Part shown: positions 45,641-57,700 of the stretch, piece by piece
Layout of the letters: each line of letters begins with the position of its first letter
How positions within the stretch are numbered: the stretch's first letter is position 1
Source of the DNA: Acorus gramineus
Lineage: Eukaryota > Streptophyta > Magnoliopsida > Acorales > Acoraceae
Direction: 5' to 3'
Length of the DNA: 64,000 nt
Assembly (NCBI GenBank): GCA_030737835.1
Contig: CM060854.1
Span: forward strand, 17,454,859 to 17,518,858
Notes under the pieces: generated by a model
Told to the model about the DNA's origin: nothing
The model's database searches: none
Seen by the model: the letters and a program-made list of their open reading frames with translations, nothing else
Position numbers and translations under genes: made by a program

Positions 45641-45875
45641 CTCTGTATTTGCATGCATTGATGGTTTATGTGATGTGTGTGCATGTGCAGATGGGCTTGG
45701 TTTTACAAATGTTGATGGGATCAATTCAATGGGTTCTGAGCCACTTAATTGTTTTGACAAGTGCTTAGGGTGCATCCCATGTGAGGCAGTTCTGGTGGCT
45801 GAGAAGGGAAGTGAAGGTGGTTACTACCCTGAACACTGGATGTGCAAATGTGGGGATAAGCTTTTTAAACCTTGA
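45495..45875 (+). CDS. EPF/EPFL-family secreted cysteine-rich peptide precursor
   Basis: The gene has two exons, 45495-45558 and 45691-45875, with a 132-base intron (GTAAAG...GTGCAG) containing a TA microsatellite. It encodes 82 residues. Exon 1 gives a signal peptide (MASSDSLKIVIVALLILSIK). Exon 2 gives a spacer and a C-terminal domain with six cysteines in the order CFDKC-LGC-IPC...CKC, followed by the hallmark YYPEHWMCKCGDKLFKP end. EPF/EPFL peptides act outside the cell on ERECTA-family receptor kinases and TMM to control stomatal spacing or organ growth. The six-cysteine pattern and YYPExWxCKC end resemble the EPFL4-6 branch, but the loop between cysteines 4 and 5 is shorter, so the subgroup is uncertain. 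The frame, splice sites and cysteines are intact. It is the only apparently intact host gene in the window. Confidence 0.75.
45595..45636. repeat. TA microsatellite, 21 repeats, in the EPFL intron
   Basis: A perfect 42-base (TA)n run occupies about one third of the 132-base intron. It is likely polymorphic in length between individuals. Confidence 0.95.
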
Positions 45876-46061
45876 TTTTTTCCTCTTCTTCTGGTGCATG
45901 CAAAAGTCCAGAAATATTTCCTACGTATCATAATAATATTGTCATTGGGGTTTGGAGATTTTTCATGAATGATCTTCATTATATGGTTGAATTATGGTTT
46001 GAGGATTTTTTTTTTTGATAATGATAATATCATTCATGACATTGCAAGGTGATTTAGATGT

Positions 46062-46299
46062 ATGAGTTTTGTTTACTTTTGCGGAAGGATGTAGAAACTT
46101 TATGGGTGATAGAGTACTTCCTCATGAGACTCATAAAAGAACGATTGCATAAATGAGTTCCTCTATCACTTATTATGGCACAAGGGGTTCCAAAACGAGA
46201 GAAAATATTTTCTTTAATAAATCTTATAACAACCTTGTTATCATTTGTTTTACATGGTATTGCTTCCACCTACTTAGAGACATAGTCAACTGCTAGAAG
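46062..46299 (-). pseudogene. Integrase-core relic of a different Ty3/gypsy lineage (Athila/Tat-like)
   Basis: The minus strand reads AVDYVSK, a stop, VEAIPCKTNDNKVVIRF, then FSRFGTPCAIISDRGTHLC and MRKYSITHKVST. This is the catalytic core of gypsy integrase, with the second aspartate in SDRGTH (usually SDGGTH). The wording differs from the chromovirus integrase in this window and resembles non-chromodomain Athila/Tat elements. The relic degenerates below about 46080 and is cut at 46299 by the insertion of the next LTR. The stop replaces a tryptophan codon. It cannot be functional. Confidence 0.75.
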
Positions 46300-48438
46300 T
46301 GTCACGCCCCAGGGCGGCCGTCCCCGGGACGCGGCAAGTGTATATATGATATCAGCAGTCAATACAGGAAGTCAATAATATACCCTAAACAACATCAACA
46401 ATTTCAACACAGACAACAAAGGGGCTGACATGATATATACACAAAATAGCGGAAGCTAAAAGACTGAATCTGTAACTCAAAGACATATTACAGACTCGAT
46501 ACACAATCAACTGTCCTGTGAGAGCCAATATATACAACGACATCCTAATAATATACAAACGCGTGCCCAAGCACGGAATATAACACATACAATCAAAAGG
46601 GATGCTGATAGCCTCTGATACTCGCGGGACGTGGCGCTACTCCGCTACTGATGAAGTCCCTCGGGGAGCTCCTCCTCCAGATCCGACTCAGATGACACTG
46701 GAGAAAAATATTATGCGAGGGGTGAGCCACACGCTCAGTGAACAGCACAACCCATGCATCACAGTTATATTATCCACCAGATATTATTAACCACAAACTC
46801 AGTATTCAAGCCACAAAATGGCAGGAACTACACAAATCCAGTGGGTCGCTATCGCCAACCCACTACACCCTCACCCTCACCCTCACCCCTCAATAGGTGA
46901 CATAGGATATTGGGACTTACAAACCAGTGGGTTGCTACATCGCCGACCCACCACACCCTCACCCTCACCCCTCAATATGGTGACATAGGATATTGGGACT
47001 GACTAGGCTGTTGGTCACCCTTGGTCCACCGATAGTCTCTCCCCACTCCGTAGGCTGCTTGGCCACTCCCACATTCAGCACAGTCCGTCCCAAATCAGGA
47101 GGTGCCTACTGATGGGAGCCCCTCCACGGGACAGCCTTTCTAACGCCGGGGCAGTCTCTACACGGATCCAATGAAGGGAACAGAACAACCTATCCATACG
47201 CATATGATCCACTCGGATCCGCCGACAACACATCTCAACAACTCTAATGTCATGAATTCTTCAGAATTCCTCGAGGGCGTATAACCAAGATGCGGGGAAC
47301 ATATATAATAATAATTAATGAGGGTTATAATATTATTGTGAAAAGAAACCTTGGGAGGGCAGCGTGAGGTCCCGATATAGGACATCCCGACAACCAAACA
47401 AGGAACACGGAGTACCCTAGCCCGCGTCTCAATGTTGACCTCGCAAGGCCCCTCCCTATAATATTATCTAAGGCATGCTAATAATCATATGCTAGCATTT
47501 AATTTTAATAAATTAAACTAGTAGGACGCATGCATAGGCCGAGGCTTCCTAGCATGAGAACAGGGTGACATGATGCATGGCTCTTACACATATCCTAAGG
47601 GTGCAAGTCCCTAACATACAAAGTCTAGGGTAGCATGCATACTACATTTTATCATGCTTGCATGGATTACACATTACAACAAGTTAATATAAATCCATGG
47701 TGCCCCTGCGCAGGACAATACACTCTCAAATGAGTAGTACGCCTCCCTACTGGGTTGGATTGTCCCACTCACTGATCACTGGGTTGTCGCGCGACCGTCC
47801 GCCAAGATCTGCAAGGTAGGGTAATCAAACTCGGTGAGTAAAATACACAACTAAATCCAAAATACATTAAAATACACAACACTCGGACAAGCGTACATAC
47901 GGCCTGTACGCACGCGAGTCCGAGCACCCCGGCTCACTCCTGAACCCCCGGGCAGCCGTACGCACGGCCACCTGCCCCGGGCGCAAAACTGAGCCCCGGC
48001 CCGCGAGCCCAGATTCACTGCCGAGTCCAGCCCGCACGCCCGGACACCCTGCCGAGCCTCCAGCCTGCACGCCCACCACCGCGTGTCCAGCCCCGGGTGC
48101 AACCTCGCGCACTGCGCCCCAGCGCAGCGCCTGCACACCCGCTCGCTCACACTCCCTGCTTGCACCGCCTGCGCACACTGCGCCCTCTGCGCAGCATCCG
48201 CGCACGCCGCCCGCGCGCACTCCCGACAGTACGCGCCCAGCGCGCCTGACAGCACTCCCCCAGCGCGCCTGCAGCACGCCCCCAACGCGCCTGCCAGCCC
48301 GCCCGAGCACTGCCTGCTTGCCCAAGCACTGCCTTCCTGCGCGCTGCCTGCCTGCCCGAGCACTGCCTGCCTGTGCGCTGCCTGCGTGTCCGAGCACTGC
48401 CTTCCTGCGCGCACAGCCTACCCGAGCCACTCTACACT

Positions 48439-51400
48439 TGTTATATATGTGTCACTTTTAACCTGCTGGTAACCGTTGGAGCGTTCTGGCAGTTTTTCAT
48501 TTTTTTCGATTTTCGATCGGGACCGCTAATTTTTGGATTGTTAGCTATCGTCTTGAGTTAGAGGACTCCGATTAGAAATCTAACTGCATATTTGGTGTCC
48601 TGGTGCCATTTTAGGCCTCTCACAAAAATTTTAACGAATTCCGACAACGTTTCCGAAATTTCACAGTTCCGGGGCGTATCCGGGTTTTAAGTGAGTTGAC
48701 TTTATATAAATGAAATCTAAAAAGGTTGTGCACTATTCATCTTCTTCCTCCTTGAGCTCTCTCTCTCCCATTCTCCATTTTTCTTAGTTTTGAGCCCTTT
48801 GGAGGGCTTAGAACTTAAAACCCAAATCATAGAAAGGGTAGATCGGGTCCCGATCTACAACCCAGTGGTTTCAAATTCGAATTCCGGCGAGTTTTGCCCC
48901 TTCTTCCCCTCTCTCTTCTTCCCTGATTTGGGCCATTTCGAGGGCCAAGAGAGATCCGGGCGTTGGAAGCCTTTTGGGAGAGGTTTCGGTGCGCGGAGAG
49001 CAACCGGACTTCCCTTCCTCCCCTTGGTAAGCCTCTTTTTCCTCTCTTTTCTTGTATAGATGTATGTTAGGAGGTGGGTATGAGGTTGGGAGGCGGTCGG
49101 AGGCCTTGGGGTGGCCGGTGGTGGGTGGTAGAGGAGCTCGGGCAGGGAGGTTTGCAGTCCCGGGCAGCAGGCAGCGCTCAGGCAGGCGCAGCAGGCGAGC
49201 AGCGGCAGGGCGCGCGCGCGCGTGCGCCCGGACTTGCGCGCGGGCATGCGCTCGGGTTGGCGCTGGGCGTGCTGGGTGCTGGGCGTATGGGGCGCGCAGG
49301 GTAGGCTGGCAAAGCTAGTTCGGGCAGGATGGCTAGGCTGTGTGCGCTGGCAGGCCGGGCAGGCAGGCTGGGCGCGCAGGCGTGCTGGGCAGGAGGTGCT
49401 CGGGCATCAAGCGGGCAGTGCCCAGGCGTGCAGGCGAGCGGTGCTCGGGCCACTCGGCGATGCGCGCAGGCAGGCAGTGCGGGCAGGCTGGCAGGAGCGC
49501 TGGGCGCGTGTTGCGCGGGCATGCGCGTGGACGCTGGGTGAGGGTCCCGGGTGCTGGGCGCTGAGGGTCGGGCGCTGGGTCGCGGATACCGGCTGTCGGG
49601 CGAGGGTGCTGAGCGCTGGGCGCTGGGGCGCTGGGCGCTGGGCACTGGAGAGGAGCAAGCGTGCGGGGCGCTGGGCATAGGCAGGCGTGCGCGCGGGTAG
49701 AGGCTGGTGGTGCTCGCGGAGTGCGCGGGGGACGGAGCTGGTGGTGCGCGCGGGGTGCGCGCGGGGCGAGCGCTGGGGCGCGGGGGCGCGCGGGCGTGCG
49801 GGGTGCGCGCGGGCTGCTGCGACGGGGCGCAGTGGGCGCGCGACGCACCGGGTGGCTCAGCTGCGGGTCCAGGCGTGCGGGCAGGGGCCCGGCGGTGCGC
49901 CTGGGCGTGCGGGCTGAGCGCGGCGGTGCATCCAAGGGCGGGTGGCCGTGCGGGTGGTTGCCGGGAGTGCGGGAGTGAGTCGGAGTGCTCGGGCTAACGT
50001 GCGTACGGGCCGTATGTACGTTTGCCCGAGTGTTGAGTTCTTTTGGTGTATTTTGTGAGTATTTTGATGTATTTGTGTATTTAACTCACCGTATAAATGT
50101 CTGTCTTGCAGATCTTGACGGGCGGTCGCGCGACGACCCGATCTCCAGTGAGTGGGACAATCCAACCCAGTAGAGAGGCGTTATACGCATTTGGGCGTAT
50201 ACCGACCTCTCCTGGGGCACCATGGATTTATATTAACCTGTTGTAATGTGTATTCCATGCGAGCATGATTTAAATGTAGAATGCATGCTACCCTAGACTT
50301 TGCATGTTAGGGACTTGCACCCTTAGGATATGTGTATGAGCCATGCATCATGTCCCCCTGTTCTCATGCTAGGAAGCCTTGGCCTATGCATGTGTCCTAC
50401 TAGTTTATTTATTAAATTAAATGCTAGTGTATGTTAAATGCATGCCTTAGATAATATTATAGGGAGGAGCCTTGCGAGGTCAACACTGAGACCCGGGTTA
50501 GGGTACTCCGTGTTCCTTGTTTGGTTGTCGGGGTGTCCTGTATCGGGAACTCACGCTGCCCTCCCAAGGTTTCTTGTCCCAATAATATTATAAGAAATGT
50601 TATACCAAATTATATGATTATTAGCATAATTAGTGAATATTATAGGGGAGGGGCCTCGCGAGGACAGCGGTGAGACCCGGGCTAGGGTACTCCGTGTTCC
50701 TTGTTTGGTTGTCGGGGTGTCCTATATCGGGAACTCACGCTGCCCTCCCAAGTTTCTTTCCCCCAATGATATTCCACCCTTGCTAATTATTGTGTATGTT
50801 CCCCGCATCTTGGTTATGCGCCCTGGAGGAATTCTGAGGAATTCAGGACATTAGAGTTGTAGAGATGCGTTGTCGGCGGATCCGAGTGGATCATATGCGT
50901 ATGGATAGGCTGTTCTGTCCCCTTCGTTGGATCCGGTAGAGGCTGCCCCAGCGTTAGAAAGGCCGTCCCTTCCAAGGGTTCCCATCAGTAGGCGCCTCCC
51001 GATATTTGTGACGGACTGTGCTGAAGTTGTGGGTGAGGGCTCCCATCAGTAGGCGCCTCCCGATATTTGTGACGGACTGTGCTGAAGTTGTGGGTGATAG
51101 CCAAGCGGCCTACGGAGTGGAGGAGAGACTATCGGTGGACCAAGGGTGACCAACAGCCTAGTCAGTCCCAAAATCCTATGTCACCCGTGGTAGGGTGAGG
51201 GTGAGGGTGTAGTGGGTTGGCGATGAGCGACCCACTGGAGTTGTGATTGGATGATTATCAGTCCCAAAATCCTATGTCACCCATTGAAGGGTGAGGGTGA
51301 GGGTGTAGTGGGTTGGCGATTGAGCGACCCACTAGTTTAGTATTTGTTACCATTTTGTGGTTGTTAATAAGAGATTGTGGATTATTAAGATCTGGATAGT

Positions 51401-51882
51401 GGTCAATATTGTCTGTGATGCATGGGTTGTGCTGTTCACTGAGCGTGTGGCTCACCCCTCGCATATGTTTTTCCCCAGTTGCCACTGAGCCTGAGCTGGA
51501 GCCGGAGCAGCAGTTGGAGCTTTCCGAGGGATTCCTTCAGTAGCGGAGCAGCGCTACGTTCCGCGAGTGCCAGAGGCTATCAGCATCCCTTCTTGACTGT
51601 ATGTATTTTATTTCCGTGCTTGGCACGCGTTTGTATATATTCAGTTGTATTTGTGTATATTGGCTCTCACAGGACAGATGATTGAGTATCGAGTCTGTAG
51701 TATGTTTATTTACAGATTCAGTCTTTTGCTTCCGCATTTGGTGTATATATCATGTCAGCCTCTTTGTTGTCTGTGTGTCATTCTGGTTGTTTGTGTATGA
51801 TATATTATTGACCTCCTGTGTAGATTCTGATATTATATATACACTTGCCGCGTCCCGGGGACGGCCGCCCTGGGGCGTGACA
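48439..51882 (+). repeat. 5' LTR of the chimeric element, 3,444 bp
   Basis: It is type A2 with a TATA box at 48703-48710, a GC-rich core at about 49080-49990, the 184-bp tandem duplication (from about 50455) and a 61-bp tandem duplication at 50976-51097. It ends GGGGCGTGACA at 51882. Confidence 0.95.
50976..51097 (+). repeat. 61-bp tandem duplication in the LTR
   Basis: The unit with CCCATCAGTAGGCGCCTCCC and GACGGACTGTGCTGAAG is present twice. The same doubling occurs in the 3' LTR at 57311-57432. The related solo LTR at 7464 has one unit (about 10107-10167), so the doubling predates this insertion. Confidence 0.9.
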
Positions 51883-51887
51883 AAAGT

Positions 51888-51899
51888 TGGTATCAGAGC
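51888..51899 (+). promoter_or_regulatory. Primer-binding site, initiator-methionine tRNA
   Basis: TGGTATCAGAGC lies five bases after the 5' LTR, as in the complete element. Confidence 0.93.
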
Positions 51900-52000
51900 C
51901 TGGTCCTGTCAGAGCCAATTGTCTTCTTTCGTAGAGATGAGTCCTAGGATTTCTATATGAGTATTCTGATCCTAGTGTCTGGTTTTCTTAGGGTGCTGAT

Positions 52001-53360
52001 ATGCCTCCTCGCAGAGGACGGCGCGGACGAGGTCCCTCTCGGTCTTTGGAGGTTTCCGGACCTACCAGAGACGAGGATGCTACCGGAGAGCCCTTGACGC
52101 AGGAGCCTCCTGCTTGGGAGCGTGCTTTCGCTCGGTTGGCTGATTTGGTGGAGCCCAGACCAGAGCATTGGCAGAGCAGGCTAGAGAGATTCAGGAGCTG
52201 AGGGCGGCTCGCGAGGCAGTTCCGCAGGTCCCCTTGGTGGCAGATCCGCCTGTGGTACCCGATGTACCCCCAGTTCCAGTGGCGATTCCGGCGGTAGGAG
52301 TTCAGGGTCCCCTGCAGAGGGAGGAGGAGCTAGAGGCGGCGGCGCGAGTGCAGCAGAGCGGCCTCAACGCCTTTCTGAAGCTCCACCCTCCCGAGTTCCA
52401 TGGTCAGTCGGCAGATCCTCTTGCGCCAGAGCGTTGGTTGAGGGAGGTGGATACGATCTTCGCGGCCATGCTTTGCACTGATCGCCAGCGAGTCCCCCTG
52501 GCCACCTTTATGCTGAAGGGTAACGCCGCCGACTGGTGGGCTACCCGAGTGGTGGACATCCCAGAGGGAGTGGAGCAGCTTTCTTGGGCGGGTTTCCGGA
52601 GGTATTTCTTGGAGGAGTACTTCCCGTTCTCGACGCGCCAGATCGTGATGCGGGAGTTCGAGCAGTTGACGCAGGGTTCCATGTCGGTTGCTGACTACTC
52701 TACGCGCTTCACGAGCCTTTCCAGATTCGCTCCAGCGTTGGTGATGGATGAGGAGACGCGGTGCCGTCGTTTTGAGTTGGGTCTCAGCAGCGCTATCCGG
52801 GTGCACGTCACCTCCCAGGCATTCTCGAGGTTCTCGGACTTGGTGTCTCGAGCGAAGACGGTCGAGCGAGATCTCGGGATCATCGTGGGGGTTCCGACCC
52901 CTTCTGCAGATCAGGGTCCTTCCGGGAGTCGGGACCAGGGGCAGCGCAAGAGGAAGAGGCCCCGCTTCGATCAGTCAGCGGCTGCCTCTCCTCCAGCAGA
53001 TGCGGTGCCAGTATGGGATCCAGCACCCATTGCAGCAGTGCCCATCCAGTCCAGGCAGCCGGAGAAGCGGCGCTGCTTCCATTGTCAGCGCATCGGGCAT
53101 ATCAGATACCATTGCCCTGATGCTGGCCGACCCCGCGTGCCACCTCAGCAGCCGCAGTTTTTACAGCAACAGCTTCCGCGCTAGCAGCAGCAGCAGCCTC
53201 CGCGTCAGCAGCAGCCACAGGGTGGTCGAGTTGACCAGTGGAGGCAGCCAGTGCAGCCGGTGAGACGTGCTCCTGCTCCTCAGCCGCGGTTGGTCCAGGG
53301 CAGAGTTGCAGCGCTTACGGCCGAGGAGGCGTAGCTTTCGGGTATCATGGTTCGAGGTAT
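52001..53360 (+). pseudogene. gag of the chimeric element, broken
   Basis: It opens MPPRRGRRGRGPSRSLEVS at 52001. Relative to the complete element it lacks 22 bases near 52152, between repeats of CAGACCAG, which shifts the frame. The long open part is 52168-53181. It has the gag core ([32 protein letters not shown]) and the zinc knuckle CFHCQRIGHIRYHC. Stops at 53182 and 53332 are TAG where the complete element has CAG. Similarity to gag/protease ends near 53360, before the protease active site. Confidence 0.92.
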
Positions 53361-53374
53361 TATCTGGTGTTCTC

Positions 53375-54131
53375 AACCCTCCAGTAATAGGATATAATTG
53401 TGGGTGTGTGTTTGGTTGCTGTTATAGCAAGTGTGTGTGGTATTTGGTGAGCGAGTGTCAAGAGCGATTGATTGAGTTAAGGAAGCCGGGTTGTAGCCGT
53501 CCTGGTAGAGAGTTCCCATCAGTAGGTACCACCGATGCAGTCGGAGGGGTACTGAACCTGGGAGTATACCAGGTAGGGGCTAACCCGGGAGAGATTATTG
53601 AATGGTGCCGCGAGCGTGGAATCGCTCTCCCCTTCGTCGGATCCGCGTAGTACAGCCCCGGCGTTAGACAGGCTCCCGGTCAGAGGACCAGGCGAGCTAT
53701 GGAGCGGGGAGAGGCTACCGGTGGACCAGGGGTAGAGAGCAGTCTAAGTCTCTCCCAAAGTCCCAAAATGTCTCCTTTCAGGAGTGAGGGTGTGGATGAG
53801 GCGAAGACGGGTCGCTCGTGACCCAATTTCTGTTGGACCGTTTCCAATGATGTTGGGTCCGGTCTTGTAGTGGATGTTGAAGGACATCGTTAGGTGATCA
53901 TCTAGAGGTAGATGATCCGGAGGGGGTTAGTAGTGTTCTTTAAAATGATGTCTTCTTCTAGTGTTCCTTTCTGGATTAAGGGGCCTTGTGAGGTCGGCGT
54001 TGAAACCCGGGCTAGGGTACTTCGTGTTCCTTGTTTGGTTGTCGGGGTATCCTATATCGGGATTTCATGGTGCCCTCTCGAGGTTTCTTTTCCCAGGCAA
54101 GGGATACCATGGAAGCATCAGATGGATGGTA
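53375..54131 (+). repeat. Captured LTR-derived segment replacing protease and most of RT
   Basis: This block is not gag-pol. It matches the downstream part of the type B solo LTR (38743-39230) through shared stretches such as GGTGGACCAGGGGT, TCTCCTTTCAGGAGTGAGGG and TGTTGAAGGACATCGTT. It then runs into the CCCGGGCTAGGGTACT segment, which in ordinary LTRs lies upstream of those motifs, so its internal order is rearranged. At 54132 the sequence returns to pol. Confidence 0.82.
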
Positions 54132-54703
54132 GATCAAGTGCGAGTTTTGGTTAGAGGTTAAGGCCTTTTGGGCTGTGTGATTTCTGGTAAAGGCATATCT
54201 GTGGACCCGGGCAAGACGCTCGTCGCGTCAAATTGGCGTCGACCGTCGAACCCCGCAAGGATTCGGAGCTTCCCAAGTTTGGCGGGTTATTGCAGGAAGC
54301 TTGACGAGGGATACTCGAAGATAGCTGTTCCTCTTAACCGCCTTACTCGGAAGGATGTCCGGTTCGAGTGGTCCCCGTCTTGCGAGGAGAGCTTCCTGGA
54401 GTTTACTCGGAGGCTCACCTCAGCGCCAATTCTTACCCTTCCGTCTTGGAGGGGTGGGTTCGCAGTTGGGTAAGGGTGTGTCCACGATCCTGCTCACGTC
54501 ATCCCGTTCGAGCCGCTCGTCTCTGAGCCGGACAGTCATTCGTGGAGCAGTCGATTGAGATCATGGACCACCGCGTGAGGAGGCTCTGCACCAAGACCGT
54601 CCAGTTGGTCGAGGTGCGATGGCAGCACCGTTCCGGTGTCGAGGACACTTGGGAGCTCAAGGATGCCAGGGGTGACGCGTATCCGCATCTTTTCCCCTCC
54701 TAG
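54132..54703 (+). pseudogene. pol remnants: end of RT joined to the end of the integrase tail
   Basis: From 54132 the sequence matches the end of RT and the linker ([45 protein letters not shown]). Near 54470 it jumps to the C-terminal integrase/chromodomain part (HVIPFEPLVSEPD in one frame, then DTWELKDA) and ends at TAG 54701-54703. RNase H and the integrase core are absent, and the pieces are in different frames. Confidence 0.88.
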
Positions 54704-54736
54704 ATGTTTTTGCATATTTTGAGGACAAAATTTCCT

Positions 54737-54749
54737 AAGGGGGGAAGAA
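54737..54749 (+). promoter_or_regulatory. Polypurine tract of the chimeric element
   Basis: AAGGGGGGAAGAA sits immediately before the 3' LTR. Confidence 0.88.
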
Positions 54750-57700
54750 TGTTATATATGTGTCACTTTTAGCCTGCTGGTAACCGTTGGAGCGTTCTGG
54801 CAGTTTTTCGTTTTTTTCGGTTTTCGATCGGAACCGCTAATTTTTGGACTGTTAGCTATCGTCCTGAGTTAAGAGACTCCGATTTGAAATCTAACTGCAT
54901 ATTTGGTGTCCTGGTGCCATTTTAGGCCTCTCACGAAAATTTCATCGAATTCCGGCAACGTTTCCGAAATTTCGTAGTTCCGGGGCGTATCCGGGTTTTA
55001 AGTGAGTTGACTTTATATAAATGAAATCTAAAAAGGTTGTGCACTATTCATCTTCTTCCTCCTTGAGCTCTCTCTCTCCCCTTCTCCATTTTTCTTAGTT
55101 TTGAGCCTCTTGGAGGGCGTAGAACTTAAAACCCAAATCATAGAAAGGGTAGATCGGGTCCCGATCTACACCCCGGTGGTTTCAAATTCGAATTCCGGTG
55201 AGTTTTGCCCCTTCTCCCCCTCTCTTCTCCCCTGATTTGGGCCATTTCGGAGGCCGAGAGAGATCCGGGCGTTGGAAGCCTTCTGGGAGAGGTTTCGGTG
55301 CGCGGAGAGCAACCGGACTTCCCTTCCTCCTATTGGTAAGCCTCTTTTTCCTCTCTTTTCTTGTATAGATGTATGTTAGGAGGTGGGTAGGAGGTTGGGA
55401 GGCGGTCGGAGGCCTTGGGGTGGCCGGTGGTGGGTGGTAGAGGAGCTCGGGCAGGGCAGGCTGGCAGTCCCGGGCAGTAGGCAGCGCTCAGGCAAGCACA
55501 GCAGGTGTGCAGCGGCAGGGCGCGCGCGGGCGTGCTGGCGCGGGCGTGCGCTCGAGTTGGCGCGGGGTGTGCGCGCGCGCGGGCGTGAGCTCGGGTTGGC
55601 GCTGGGCGTGCTGGGTGCTGGGCGTACGGGGCGCGCAGGGTAGGCTGGCAGGGCTAGTTCGGGTAGGATGGCTGGGCTGTGTGCGCTGGTAGGCCGGGCA
55701 GGCAGGCTGGGCGCGCAGGCGTGCTGGGTAGGAGGTGCTCGGGCATCAAGCGGGCAGTGCCCAGGCGTGCAGGCGAGCGGTGCTCGGGCCACTCGGTGAT
55801 GCGCGCAGGCAGGCAGCGCGGGCAGCAGCGCGGACAGGCTGGCAGGCGCACTGGGCGCGTGCTGCCAGGCGCGCTGGGGGCGTGTTGCGCGGGCGTGCGC
55901 GTGGGCGCTGGGTGAGGGTGTTGGGCGCTGAGCGTCGGGCGCTGGGTCGCGGATACCGGGTGCTGGGCGAGGGTGCTGAGCGCTGGGCGCTGGGAACTGC
56001 AGAGGAGCATGCGCGTAGGGCGCTGGGCAGAGGCAGGTGTGCGCGCGGGTAGAGGCTGGTGGTGCGCGCGGGACGAAGCTGGTGGTGCGCGCGGGGTGCG
56101 CGCGGGGCGAGGTGCTGGGCGCGCGGGGTGTGTGGGGTGCGCGCGGGCTGCTGCGGCGGGGCGCAGTGGGCGCGCAGCGCACCGGGTGGCTCGACTGCGG
56201 GTCCAGGCGTGCGGGCAGGGGCCCTGCGGTGCGCCTGGGCGCGCGGGCTGAGGCGTGGCGGCGCATCCGAGGGCGGGTGGCCGTGCGGGTGGTTGCCGGG
56301 AGTGCGGGAGTGAGTCGGAGTGCTCGGGCTAACGTGCGTACGGGCCGTATGTACGTTTGCCCGAGTGTTGTGTTCTTTTGGTGTATTTTGTGAGTATTTT
56401 TATGTATTTGTGTATTTAACTCACCGTATAAATGTCTGTCTTGCAGATCTTGACGGGCGGTCGCGGGACGACCCGATCTCCGGTGAGTGGGACAATCCAA
56501 CCCAGTAGTGAGGCGTTATACGCATTTGGGCGTATACCGACCTCTCCTGGGGCACCATGGATTTATATTAACCTGTTGTAATGTGTATTCTATGCGAGCA
56601 TGATTTAAATGTAGAATGCATGCTACCCTAGACTTGTATGTTAGGGACTTGCACCCTTAGGATATGTGTATGAGCCATGCATCATGTCCCCCTGTTCTCA
56701 TGCTAGGAAGCCTCGGCCTATGCATGCGTCCTACTAGTTTATTTATTAAATTAAATGCTAGTGTATGATAAATTGCATGCCTTAGATAATATTGTAGGGA
56801 GGAGCCTTGCGAGGTCAACACTGAGACCCGGGTTAGGGTACTCCGTGTTCCTTGTTTGGTTGTCGGGGTGTCCTGTATCGGGAACTCACACTGCCCTCCC
56901 AAGGTTTCTTGTCCCAATAATATTATAAGTAATGTTATACCAAATTGTATGATTATTAGCATAATTAGTGAATATTATAGGGGAGGGGCCTCGCGAGGAC
57001 AGCGGTGAGACCCGGGCTAGGGTACTCCGTGTTCCTTGTTTGGTTGTCGGGGTGTCCTATATCGGGAACTCACGCTGCCCACCCAAGTTTCTTTCCCCCA
57101 ATGATATTCCACCCTTGCTAATTATTGTGTATGTTCCCCGCATCTTGGTTATGCGCCTTGGAGGAATTCTGAGGAATTCAGGACATTAGAGTTGTAGAGA
57201 TGCGTTGTCGGCGGATCCGAGTGGATCATGTGTGTATGGATAGGCTGTTCTGTCCCCTTCGTTGGATCCGGTAGAGGCTGCCCCAGCGTTAGAAAGGCCG
57301 TCCCTTCCAAGGGTTCCCATCAGTAGGCACCTCCCGATATTTGTGACGGACTGTGCTGAAGTTGTGGGTGAGGGCTCCCATCAGTAGGCGCCTCCCGATA
57401 TTTGTGACGGACTGTGCTGAAGTTGTGGGTGATAGCCAAGCGGCCTACGGAGTGGAGGAGAGACTACCGGTGGACTAAGGGTGACCAACAGCCTAGTCAG
57501 TCCCAAAATCCTATGTCACCCGTGGTAGGGTGAGGGTGAGGGTGTAGTGGGTTGGCGATGAGCGACCCACTGGAGTTGTGATTGGATGATTATCAGTCCC
57601 AAAATCCTATGTCACCCGTTGTAGGGTGAGGGTGAGGGTGTAGTGGGTTGGCGATTAAGCGACCCACTGGTTTAAGTATTTGTTACCATTTTGTGGTTGT

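Larger units (their letters stand above)
44772..46299. other. Host island between two LTR tracts
   Basis: About 1.5 kb of AT-rich host DNA contains the EPFL-like gene and an integrase relic. The 720 bases upstream of the ATG show no clear TATA box; the rest of the ancestral upstream region lies at 13084-14687 across the 30-kb insertion. Confidence 0.7.
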
